DNA from: Anaerofilum faecale
GTDB taxonomy: Bacteria > Bacillota > Clostridia > Oscillospirales > Ruminococcaceae
Length of the DNA: 64,000 nt
Direction: 5' to 3'
NCBI GenBank assembly: GCA_019114265.1
Contig: DXFV01000036.1
Coordinates: 27,931 to 91,930, forward strand
The translations under genes were made by a program, and so were the position numbers. Positions 24,776-32,105 of this stretch are shown piece after piece (the first letter of the stretch is position 1; each line of letters starts with the position of its first letter). The notes under the pieces are model-generated. The model worked only from the letters and a program-made list of their open reading frames with translations. It was not told the origin of the DNA and ran no database searches.

Positions 24776-25150
24776 TCACCGCTTTCCCGTGCGTATGTAT
24801 TCGATGAGTTCCTCCACATCGGTGAAATCGTCGTAATCGCCGTTCAGCCCCTCGCGGTGATAGACAACGCCGTTTTGCTCGTTTCGCGCAAGGCAGTCCA
24901 GCAGGTGCTCTTCCCCGTATCTCCGCGCAAACTCGGTGAAGGCATACGGCTTGATCTTGCTAAGGATGCCGTTCCGGCAAGGCTCCGGGCATTCGTAGCA
25001 GTGGGCAAGCGATTTGGCGAGGGAACATTTTCTGTTTTCGCACCGGTCCGTATCCGGGCACTTCCCCGAATCGCAGCCGGCGCAGGCCACATTCTCCGAA
25101 CACAGGCAGCAGGCCAGGCCGCACCGTGCAATCCCCAATTCCCGTTTCAT
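24776..25150 (-). CDS. DUF3795-family Cys-rich protein
   Basis: 124 residues with a cluster of Cys near the N-terminus: RCGLACCLCSENVACAGCDSGKC, read in two halves, then CENRKC and CYECPEPC. DUF3795 proteins have this pattern, probably binding zinc or an iron-sulfur cluster. The C-terminal half is acidic (DYDDFTDVEELIEYI). I chose ATG 25150, preceded by AAGGAG. The function of the family is not known to me. It has its own promoter with a palindrome over the -35. Confidence 0.82.
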   Translation of the reverse strand: MKRELGIARCGLACCLCSENVACAGCDSGKCPDTDRCENRKCSLAKSLAHCYECPEPCRNGILSKIKPYAFTEFARRYGEEHLLDCLARNEQNGVVYHREGLNGDYDDFTDVEELIEYIRTGKR

Positions 25151-25193
25151 TCGGTGTCTCCTTCCTTGGGCGGATAGGCCCTGTACTGCCCTC

Positions 25194-25223
25194 AGTATAT
25201 CACACCTAAAGGTTGTTAACAAC
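25194..25223 (-). promoter_or_regulatory. Promoter of the DUF3795 gene with a 12-bp palindrome
   Basis: Minus-strand TTGTTA (25217-25222), 17-bp spacer, TATACT (25194-25199). The -35 overlaps the perfect palindrome GTTGTTAACAAC (25212-25223), a likely regulator site. Confidence 0.65.
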
Positions 25224-25257
25224 ACATTTAAACAACTTTTTTTATTTTACTTTTTTC

Positions 25258-25911
25258 TCATTTCACCCCCGCCCAGCGGTCTTTCATGCTGGGCTCGTCC
25301 GGGTCGTAGACGATGCCCTGCATCCGCTGCACAAACATCTCCCCGAACTGTTTGCCGCACTTTTCCACCTCGCTCATCACCAGCGCCGTGCCCTGGGGCG
25401 TGGTGTTCCAGTTCGCGCGGGTGATGTTCTCGATGGCGCACGGGCAGACGAAGAACTTCGTTTCAGGATAAAAGAACTGGTAGTACATATACGCCCGGCG
25501 CGCGTGCAGCGATTTGCAGCACAAAATCGCCCGCCGCACCGCAAGGCCCGCCGCGTCGGTGACACGCCTGGAAAACCGCGCGTTGTCCCAGGTGGAGACG
25601 GCGCGGTCTTCTCTCAGGATGGCTTCGCGGGGCACCCCGTCCCCGGCGCAGACGTCGGCCAGGAACTCCCACTCGGTGGCATACGGGCCGGGATACCGCT
25701 GCGGCTCGTCCGCCACCGCCACAAACCTGCCGTCGTGCACGCTGTACCGCCCCGACGGCAGGATATACGGCGCATACCCCGCCCTGTACAATTCCGCCGC
25801 CCGGTGCCCCTCGCAGGCATAGGCGCCGCCGGTGACAAAGATGATATCCGCCCGCTGCGGCTCGTCCTCCAGAAAAATGAACTGCGTGATGTCGGCCATC
25901 ATATCGGCCAT
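25258..25911 (-). CDS. YdcF/SanA-like DUF218 protein
   Basis: 217 residues. The DUF218 fold shows as ADIIFVTGGAYACEGHRAAELYRAGYAPYI, read as strand then helix, with SGRYS and later DRAVSTWDNARFS and a CCKSLHARRAYMYY helix. These match the SAM-binding-like YdcF family, here without the usual membrane anchor. Its role is unknown; some members affect the envelope. The start ATG 25911 has GGGGG upstream and an alternative ATG lies four codons in. It follows tepA on the same strand with a 53-bp gap. Confidence 0.75.
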   Translation of the reverse strand: MADMMADITQFIFLEDEPQRADIIFVTGGAYACEGHRAAELYRAGYAPYILPSGRYSVHDGRFVAVADEPQRYPGPYATEWEFLADVCAGDGVPREAILREDRAVSTWDNARFSRRVTDAAGLAVRRAILCCKSLHARRAYMYYQFFYPETKFFVCPCAIENITRANWNTTPQGTALVMSEVEKCGKQFGEMFVQRMQGIVYDPDEPSMKDRWAGVK

Positions 25912-25964
25912 ATGGACCCGCCCCCTTGTGTTTTCTCCATGCTACCGCAAGGGCGGCGGGATTG

Positions 25965-26669
25965 TCAAGCGTTGGGCGAACGGCTCTCGATCTGGGCATA
26001 CAGGTATTCCAGCGCGTCGGACAGGCCGCCCAGTTCATCGATCAGCCCCTCCTGCACCGCCCGTTCGCCGTCCAGCACGGTGCCCACGTCCATCACCAGC
26101 TCGCCGGTGTCCATCATCAGCTGGGTGAAGCGCTGGGCGCTGATCGACGAATGCTGCGCCACAAAGCCGGTGATCCGCTCCTGCATCTGCTCAAAGTACC
26201 GCATCGTCTGCGGCACCCCCAGCACCAGCCCCGAATGGCGCACCGGGTGGATGGTCATGGTAGCGGTGGGAACGATGAAGCTGCGCTGGGCCGACACCGC
26301 CAGCGGGATGCCGATGGAATGTCCGCCGCCCAGCACCAGCGTGGCCGACGGCTTTTTGATGCCGCTGATCAGCTCGGCCAGCGCCAGGCCCGCCTCCACA
26401 TCGCCGCCCACCGTGTTCAGGATCACCAGCAGCCCCTCCACCACCGGGTCCTCCTGGATGGCCACCAGCTGCGGGATGACATGCTCGTATTTGGTGGTCT
26501 TTTGGCTGGGCCCGGCCAGGGTGTGCCCCTCGATCTGGCCGATCACCGTCAGGCAATGGATGGCGTGGCGTCCGCGGGTGCACATCGAACCGAAATCCCG
26601 GATATCCTGACGCGCCTCTTCGGCTTCGTCCTCGTGCGAAAATTCATTTACAGAATGCAGCTGCAGCAT
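25965..26669 (-). CDS. tepA: ClpP-like translocation-enhancing protease TepA
   Basis: 234 residues, ClpP/crotonase fold. The catalytic Ser lies in GGGHSIGIPLA, and LVILNTVGGDVEAGLALAELI is the conserved oxyanion-hole region of the ClpP family. TepA (YmfB) proteins of Firmicutes are cytoplasmic ClpP relatives that help protein export; they do not need Clp ATPases as far as is known. I chose ATG 26669 with AGAGGGAGG upstream. It is divergent from the isocitrate dehydrogenase gene. The name rests on overall similarity. Confidence 0.85.
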   Translation of the reverse strand: MLQLHSVNEFSHEDEAEEARQDIRDFGSMCTRGRHAIHCLTVIGQIEGHTLAGPSQKTTKYEHVIPQLVAIQEDPVVEGLLVILNTVGGDVEAGLALAELISGIKKPSATLVLGGGHSIGIPLAVSAQRSFIVPTATMTIHPVRHSGLVLGVPQTMRYFEQMQERITGFVAQHSSISAQRFTQLMMDTGELVMDVGTVLDGERAVQEGLIDELGGLSDALEYLYAQIESRSPNA

Positions 26670-26758
26670 GGCAAATCCTCCCTCTTTTCGCGTTTTCTGC
26701 CTTCCCTCAGCATGGTCCGGACCGCGTATGAGTATACACCGAAAACTTCGCCAAAAAT

Positions 26759-26786
26759 TTGACAAATTGTGTGAACAGTGTATAAT
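26759..26786 (+). promoter_or_regulatory. Promoter of the isocitrate dehydrogenase/rex/tdk unit
   Basis: TTGACA (26759-26764), 16-bp spacer, TATAAT (26781-26786), 71 bp before the ATG. Confidence 0.75.
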
Positions 26787-26857
26787 AAACTTGATATGGT
26801 TGATTTGCGGCCTGCCGCCCGGTGCGCCGCAGACGAGAAAAGAGGGGGATTGTCAAA

Positions 26858-28015
26858 ATGATCGACACCAAACAGGCGCTGGAGCGCTTTGAAAAGCTGA
26901 TCGAGATGCAGCGCGCCCGCGTGGCCGCCATGCAGGCGCAGGGCGACTTCGTGGACTACGCTGCGCTGGATAAAATCATCATCGGCGTGTGCGGCGGCGA
27001 CGGCATCGGCCCCGTCATCACCCACGAGGCCGAGCGCGTGCTGCGCTTTTTGCTGGCCGACGAGGTGAAGGCCGGCAAGGTGGAATTCCGCGAGATCGAC
27101 GGCCTGACCATCGAGAACCGCGTGGCCGCCATGAAGGCGATCCCGGACGATGTGCTGGCCGAGCTGAAGGCCTGCCACGTGATCCTGAAGGGACCCACCA
27201 CCACCCCCCGCGCCGGCGATCCCTGGCCCAACATCGAGAGCGCCAACGTTGCCATGCGCAAGGAGCTGGACCTGTTCGCCAACGTGCGCCCGGTGAAGGT
27301 GCCGGAAAAGGGCATCGACTGGACCTTCTTCCGCGAGAACACCGAGGGCGCCTACACGATGGGCAGCCTGGGCTTTGAGGTGGAGGACGGCGTCAGCCTC
27401 GACTTCACCGTCACCACCACCGAGGGCACCCTGCGCATCGCCCGCATGGCCTACGACTACGCCCGCAAGAACCACAAAAACCGTGTGTCCATCGTGACCA
27501 AGGCCAACATCGTGAAGGCCACCGACGGCAAGTTCCTGAAGCTGTGTCAGCAGGTCGCCGAGGAGTATCCCGAGATCACCACAGACGACTGGTACATCGA
27601 CATCATGACCGCCAAGCTGGTGGACGAGAAGCGCCGCCGCGATTTCCGGGTGTTCGTGCTGCCCAACCTCTACGGCGACATCATCACCGACGAGGCCGCC
27701 GAGTTCCAGGGCGGCGTCGGCACCGCCGGAAGCGCCAACCTGGGCAAGCGGTACGCGATGTTCGAGGCCATCCACGGCTCTGCGCCGCGCATGGTGAAGG
27801 AAGGCCGCGACAAATACGCCGATCCCTGCAGCATGCTGCGCGCTTCGGTGCTGCTGCTGAGCCACATCGGGTACCAGGACAAGGCCGACAAGCTGGAGGC
27901 CGCGCTGGACAAGTGCATGTTCGAGGAGAAAGCGCTGGTCGTGACCGGCCGCGACACCGGCTGCACCACCGAGGAGTTCGGCGACTACGTGATGCGCACC
28001 ATCGAGTCGCTGTGA
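26858..28015 (+). CDS. Isocitrate/isopropylmalate dehydrogenase family protein, probably NAD-isocitrate dehydrogenase
   Basis: 385 residues. GDGIGP (about residue 49) starts the dinucleotide fold; FRENTEGAY is the isocitrate-type version of the substrate loop (isopropylmalate enzymes have a different one). Lys and Asp catalytic residues appear in VTKANIVKATDG and DIMTAKLVD. The first 45 residues are an extra, charged helical segment absent from usual enzymes. It would make 2-oxoglutarate for glutamate synthesis. Cofactor choice (NAD or NADP) is not settled by sequence. Rex follows 40 bp later, so redox control of the unit is plausible. Confidence 0.82.
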   Translation: MIDTKQALERFEKLIEMQRARVAAMQAQGDFVDYAALDKIIIGVCGGDGIGPVITHEAERVLRFLLADEVKAGKVEFREIDGLTIENRVAAMKAIPDDVLAELKACHVILKGPTTTPRAGDPWPNIESANVAMRKELDLFANVRPVKVPEKGIDWTFFRENTEGAYTMGSLGFEVEDGVSLDFTVTTTEGTLRIARMAYDYARKNHKNRVSIVTKANIVKATDGKFLKLCQQVAEEYPEITTDDWYIDIMTAKLVDEKRRRDFRVFVLPNLYGDIITDEAAEFQGGVGTAGSANLGKRYAMFEAIHGSAPRMVKEGRDKYADPCSMLRASVLLLSHIGYQDKADKLEAALDKCMFEEKALVVTGRDTGCTTEEFGDYVMRTIESL

Positions 28016-28055
28016 GGGCGGCCAGTTTTTACAGGAAATAGGAGTTGGTTGGTTC

Positions 28056-28691
28056 ATGCCAGTGCAGGGAAAGGTTTCGGTTCCCGTCATCAAGCGGCTG
28101 CCCAAATATTACCGCTATCTGTCCGAAATGAAGCAGAAGGGCCTCACCAAGGTGTCGTCCAGCGAGCTGGCCCGCATGATGGGCACCACGGCCTCGCAGG
28201 TGCGGCAGGATTTCAACTGCTTCGGCGGCTTTGGCCAGCAGGGGATCGGCTACAACGTCGAGGTGCTGCTGTATGAGCTGGGGCATCTTTTGTTCCGCGA
28301 GGAACCGCTGGACGCGATCCTGATCGGCACCGGCCGTCTGGGCACCGCCATCTCCAGCTATCTCACCAACGATGCGCGCGGATACCGGCTGGTGGCGGCC
28401 TTTGATATCCGTCCCGACCAGGTGGGGCGGCAGCTGTTCGGTGTGTGTATCCAGCACGTTTCCAATCTGCGCGCCTTCTGCCAGCAGCATCACCCGCAGG
28501 TGGCGGTGCTGTGTGTGCCCAAATCCAGCGCCAAAGACCTTGCGCCCACGCTGGTGGATATGGGCATCCGCGGGTTCTGGAATTTCAGCCACTACGACCT
28601 TTCGGTGGCCTATCCCAACGTTGTGGTGGAAAATGTACATCTGGGCGACAGCCTGATGAGCCTGAGCTATCAGGTGAACCATCTGGGCTGA
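28056..28691 (+). CDS. rex: Redox-sensing transcriptional repressor Rex
   Basis: 211 residues. The winged helix is at about 1-75: RLPKYYRYL, then the SSSELARMMGTTASQVRQDF recognition helix. The NADH-binding Rossmann fold follows (GTGRLGTAISSY), with the C-terminal domain-swapped helix ending HLGDSLMSLSYQ. Rex represses fermentation and respiration genes when NAD is high and is released by NADH. GGAG precedes the start. Its operators in clostridia resemble TTGTTAA-N4-TTAACAA, and a partial match lies at the transcarboxylase promoter (33487-33504). Confidence 0.95.
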   Translation: MPVQGKVSVPVIKRLPKYYRYLSEMKQKGLTKVSSSELARMMGTTASQVRQDFNCFGGFGQQGIGYNVEVLLYELGHLLFREEPLDAILIGTGRLGTAISSYLTNDARGYRLVAAFDIRPDQVGRQLFGVCIQHVSNLRAFCQQHHPQVAVLCVPKSSAKDLAPTLVDMGIRGFWNFSHYDLSVAYPNVVVENVHLGDSLMSLSYQVNHLG

Positions 28692-28713
28692 ACGCCGGGA
28701 ACACAAACATACA

Positions 28714-28743
28714 GCCGGGCAGCGGCGCTGCCCGGCCTTTTTA
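28714..28743 (+). terminator. Terminator after rex
   Basis: GCCGGGCAGC pairs with GCTGCCCGGC around GGC, followed by TTTTT. It probably attenuates rather than fully blocks reading into tdk. Confidence 0.8.
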
Positions 28744-28757
28744 TGGGGAGAAGTACG

Positions 28758-29360
28758 ATGGCAAAACTCTACTATCGCTATGGTGCGATGAACAGCGGCA
28801 AGTCCACCGCCCTGATGCAGGTGGCCCACAACTACGAGGAGCGCGGCATGCGGGTGCTGGTGATGAAGCCGGCGGTGGATACCAAGGGCGGCGACCGTCT
28901 GGTGTCGCGGCTGGGGGTGACGCGGAAGGTGGACGTGAGCGTTTCCGCCGAAATGGATGTGCTGGAGGCGGTGCGGGCAGCCGCCGAGCAGGCCCCGCTG
29001 GCCTGCGTTCTGGTGGACGAAAGCCAGTTCCTCACGCCGGCACAGGCGGAGCAGCTGTTCCGGGTGACGGTGGAGCTGTCTGTTCCGGTGATCTGCTATG
29101 GCCTGCGCACCGATTTTTCGCTGAAAGGCTTCCCCGGCTCCACCCGTCTGCTGGAGCTGGCCCACGAGATCGAGGAGATGAAAACCATCTGCACCTGCGG
29201 CCGCAAGGCGGTGTGCAACGGGCGGATGGTGAACGGCGAGTTCGTCTTTGAGGGGGATCAGGTGGCCATCGACCAGGAAAACAACGTGCAGTACCAGAGC
29301 CTGTGCGCCCAGTGCTATTTTGAAAAGCGCGCGGAATTCTTTGCCAAACACCGCAAATAA
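28758..29360 (+). CDS. tdk: Thymidine kinase
   Basis: 200 residues, the normal size of bacterial type II thymidine kinase. Walker A is GAMNSGKST (residues 9-17), Walker B VLVDESQFL with the catalytic Glu, and the zinc site CTCGRKAVC with a later CAQC. It phosphorylates thymidine for DNA synthesis. I chose ATG 28758, with GGGGAGAAG upstream, over a poorer ATG at 28743. It follows the rex terminator closely and may be read through from the same promoter. Confidence 0.95.
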   Translation: MAKLYYRYGAMNSGKSTALMQVAHNYEERGMRVLVMKPAVDTKGGDRLVSRLGVTRKVDVSVSAEMDVLEAVRAAAEQAPLACVLVDESQFLTPAQAEQLFRVTVELSVPVICYGLRTDFSLKGFPGSTRLLELAHEIEEMKTICTCGRKAVCNGRMVNGEFVFEGDQVAIDQENNVQYQSLCAQCYFEKRAEFFAKHRK

Positions 29361-29368
29361 AAAAACAC

Positions 29369-29409
29369 AGCGCCGGGACCCTGTTCACAGCGGCTCCGGC
29401 GCTTTTTTA
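29369..29409. terminator. Terminator between tdk and the TPR-like membrane protein
   Basis: AGCGCCGG pairs with CCGGCGCT, then TTTTTT on the plus strand and an A-rich flank on the other, so it may serve both converging genes. Confidence 0.8.
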
Positions 29410-30099
29410 TTGCTCTTTTGTCTGTGCGGCGCCGAGGCGGCGTTCCAGCTCGTCGAAGTCCTGGCAGACCTCCTCGCCCTGGTAGTCCTGCCTTGCTTCG
29501 GCCAGCAGGCGGGCGGCGGCCTTTTTCTCCCCGTTTGCGGCCGTTTCAAAGATCGCCAGCACATCCGCCAGCGCTCCCAGCTGCGCGCGGTATTTCTGCA
29601 GCCCGGCCCGGTTGTGCCGCATGGCCTCCAGCGCTTCCCTGTCCTCTTTCAAATAGAAACACACATACGCCAGATTTGCCAGATACAGCGCGCGCTGCAA
29701 TCCGCGCAGCCGCCGCCAGGAGATCTCCAGCAGCGCTTCTTTCGCGGCGGTCCAGTCCCCTTTCTGGCAAAAGGCCGCGCACAGGTTGATGCACCGGATG
29801 CCCCGCAGAAAGGCCGAGCGTTTCCCCGCCAGCAGCTCGTTGAGAGACTGGATGTAACGGTCGGGGTCTTTTTCCTCTGCCAGGATGGGATACAGGGCCG
29901 AGACCTGACGGGAGACCTCCCGCAGCCACAGGGCGTTGATGACCAGCGCAGCCGCGACCGCCCCCACGCCCACCAGCGCGAACAGCAGCGCCAGCCACTG
30001 CGGGCCCAGCCCCAGCGACAGGCTGGCCACCAGCACCAGCGCTCCCGCCAGCAGCACGCCGGCCCACCACAGAGCACGCAGCAAACCGCGGTTTTCCAT
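29407..30099 (-). CDS. Membrane protein with TPR-like cytoplasmic domain
   Basis: 230 residues. Two membrane helices (about 9-30 and 34-57) anchor a helical, Leu/Ala-rich C-terminal domain (70-230) that looks like tetratricopeptide repeats: paired helices such as AAFCQKGDWTAAKEALLEI and LANLAYVCFYLKEDREALEAM. Such domains bind other proteins. No known family was recognised. It stands alone between the tdk terminator and the transcarboxylase terminator. The start ATG 30099 has AAAGGGGGAG upstream. Confidence 0.75.
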   Translation of the reverse strand: MENRGLLRALWWAGVLLAGALVLVASLSLGLGPQWLALLFALVGVGAVAAALVINALWLREVSRQVSALYPILAEEKDPDRYIQSLNELLAGKRSAFLRGIRCINLCAAFCQKGDWTAAKEALLEISWRRLRGLQRALYLANLAYVCFYLKEDREALEAMRHNRAGLQKYRAQLGALADVLAIFETAANGEKKAAARLLAEARQDYQGEEVCQDFDELERRLGAAQTKEQ

Positions 30100-30182
30100 C
30101 GGGTCTCCCCCTTTCGTATCGGGACAATCGGTATGATTTATTATAGCATACAGATCGCAAAATCACCACAATTTCGGCAAAA

Positions 30183-30214
30183 AACGCCCCGCGCTTTCGA
30201 CGGCGCGGGGCGTT
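30183..30214 (-). terminator. Terminator of the transcarboxylase-like operon
   Basis: AACGCCCCGCGC and GCGCGGGGCGTT form a 12-bp stem; six T follow on the minus strand. It lies 15 bp after the stop at 30229. Confidence 0.85.
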
Positions 30215-30228
30215 CATTCGTTATGCGA

Positions 30229-31635
30229 TCAGACCGGATGGCTCTTGTTTGCGAAGTCCACATGGTCGCCGTCCACGCCGGCGATCTTGTTGTTGCGCTT
30301 CTCGAAGAACTTGGGAGCCACCTGGGGGAACATGGCGTAGGTGAGCACGTCCTCTTCCTGCACCACGTACTTGCTGGCCTCGGCCTTCAGCTTGTCCATC
30401 TCAGGCTCCAGGGTGTCGGCGAAGCGGCAGGTGATGGGCTGCTCGTCGCCCAGGATCTGCTTGGTGAACTCGGGGCTGATGGGAGCCGGAGTCTTGCCGT
30501 AGTCGCCGTGGACCAGGCCCTTGAACTCCTTGGTGACCATCTTGTAGCGCTCGCCCAGGATCACGTTGAACACCGCCTGGGTGCCCACGATCTGGCTGGT
30601 GGGGGTGACCAGAGGAGGATAGCCGGAATCCTTGCGGACACGGGGGATCTCCTGCAGCACTTCCTCCAGCTTGTCCTCCTTGCCGGCGTCCTTCAGCTGC
30701 TTGAGCAGGTTGGACAGCATGCCGCCCGGAACCTGATACAGCAGGGTGTTGGCGTCCACGCCCAGCATCTTGGGGCTGATCTGGCCGTTGGCGATGTATT
30801 TCTCACGCAGTTTGGCAAAGTGAGCGCGCACCACGTTCAGTTTCTTCAGGTCCAGACCGGTGTCGTACTCGGTGCCCTGCAGGGCGGCCACCAGGCTCTC
30901 GGTGGGCATATGGGAGGTGCCCAGAGCCAGCGGGCTCATCGCGGTGTCGATGATGTCGGCGCCGGCCTCGATGGCCTTCAGGATGCTCATGGAAGCCAGA
31001 CCGGAGGTGTAGTGGCTGTGCACGTCCACCGGGATCTTGACGGTGGCCTTCAAGGCGCTCACCAGCTCGGAAGCGGCGGTGGGAGTCAGCAGGCCGGCCA
31101 TGTCCTTGATGCAGATGGAATTGGCGCCCATCTCCTCCAGGGTCTTGGCGTAGTTGGAAAAGTACTCATTGTTGTGCACGGGGCTCAGGGTGTAGCTGAT
31201 GCAGCCCTGCACATGAGCGCCTTCCTTGCGGGTGGCGCGGATGGCGGTCTCCAGGTTGCGCGGATCGTTCAGCGCGTCGAAGATGCGCAGGATGTCGATG
31301 CCGTTGGCAACCGACTTCTGCACAAAGTACTCGACGGCGTCGTCGGCGTAGGGGCGGTAGCCCAGCATGTTCTGGCCGCGGAACAGCATCTGCAGCTTGG
31401 TCTTGGGCATCTCCTTGCGCAGGATGCGCAGGCGCTCCCACGGATCTTCGTCCAGGAAACGGATGCAGGCGTCAAAGGTGGCGCCGCCCCAGCACTCGAC
31501 CGAGTAGTAGCCAATCTCGTCCATAGCGGGCAGGATGGGACGCATTTCGTCCATGGTCATGCGGGTGGCCAGCAGAGACTGGTGGGCGTCGCGCAGCACG
31601 ACCTCTGTAATTTTCACAGGTTTCGCCAATGTCAT
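30229..31635 (-). CDS. Carboxyltransferase subunit, oxaloacetate/pyruvate type (OadA or 5S-like)
   Basis: 468 residues, a DRE-TIM-metallolyase-type TIM barrel. The metal/substrate block LRDAHQSLLATRM is at about 14-26, the carbamylated Lys in CIKDMAGLL near 182 and the metal His pair in DVHSHYTSG. This is the fold of oxaloacetate decarboxylase alpha, pyruvate carboxylase C-terminal part and the 5S subunit of transcarboxylase. It ends without a biotin domain; that is encoded separately just upstream. With the 12S-like gene in the same operon and no membrane pump subunit, it probably moves carboxyl groups between biotin and pyruvate. Confidence 0.9.
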   Translation of the reverse strand: MTLAKPVKITEVVLRDAHQSLLATRMTMDEMRPILPAMDEIGYYSVECWGGATFDACIRFLDEDPWERLRILRKEMPKTKLQMLFRGQNMLGYRPYADDAVEYFVQKSVANGIDILRIFDALNDPRNLETAIRATRKEGAHVQGCISYTLSPVHNNEYFSNYAKTLEEMGANSICIKDMAGLLTPTAASELVSALKATVKIPVDVHSHYTSGLASMSILKAIEAGADIIDTAMSPLALGTSHMPTESLVAALQGTEYDTGLDLKKLNVVRAHFAKLREKYIANGQISPKMLGVDANTLLYQVPGGMLSNLLKQLKDAGKEDKLEEVLQEIPRVRKDSGYPPLVTPTSQIVGTQAVFNVILGERYKMVTKEFKGLVHGDYGKTPAPISPEFTKQILGDEQPITCRFADTLEPEMDKLKAEASKYVVQEEDVLTYAMFPQVAPKFFEKRNNKIAGVDGDHVDFANKSHPV

Positions 31636-31679
31636 TCACCTCATTCAATTGTTGGCAGCATCACAAAGGGCGCTGTTTC

Positions 31680-32045
31680 TCAGTTCATGGTCACCAGGAC
31701 GTCGTCCACGTTGACGGTCTCGCCCTTGGCGCAGTTGATGCCGGCCACGGTGCCGTCCTGCGGAGCAACGATCTCGTTCTCCATCTTCATGGCTTCCAGG
31801 ATCACCAGGATCTGGCCGGCCTTCACGGCGTCGCCAACTTTCACCTTCACGTCCAGGATGTTGCCGGGCATGGGAGCCTTCACGCTGACAGCGCCGGCGG
31901 CAGCGGCAGCCTTGGGAGCAGCGGCGGGGGCGGGAGCAGCCTTGGGAGCGGCGGGAGCAGCAGCCACGGGAGCGGCGCCGGCGGCCAGCTCTTCAACGGT
32001 GACATCGTAGGCAGCGCCATTGACGGTGATATTGAAATGTTTCAT
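31680..32045 (-). CDS. Biotin carboxyl carrier protein
   Basis: 121 residues. Residues 1-20 form a short lead, then an Ala/Pro-rich hinge (about 24-50), then the biotinyl fold with the modified Lys in EAMKMENEI (about residue 88). A small, free-standing carrier with a flexible hinge is exactly what the 1.3S subunit of transcarboxylase and the gamma-type subunits of decarboxylases look like. It lies between the two transferase genes, with 44- and 60-bp gaps. GGAGG precedes its start. Confidence 0.93.
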   Translation of the reverse strand: MKHFNITVNGAAYDVTVEELAAGAAPVAAAPAAPKAAPAPAAAPKAAAAAGAVSVKAPMPGNILDVKVKVGDAVKAGQILVILEAMKMENEIVAPQDGTVAGINCAKGETVNVDDVLVTMN

Positions 32046-32105
32046 GATGGGATACCCTCCTAAAAATCATTGTATGGATGCCCTTTTTTGGGGCGTGAGC
32101 TTCAA

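Noticed and set aside
25212..25223. Rex operator at the DUF3795 promoter
   Set aside because: GTTGTTAACAAC contains both half-sites but lacks the four-base gap of the Rex consensus.
29248..32010. 920-codon plus-strand frame opposite the transcarboxylase genes
   Set aside because: Antisense shadow of three well-defined genes, and it crosses two terminators.
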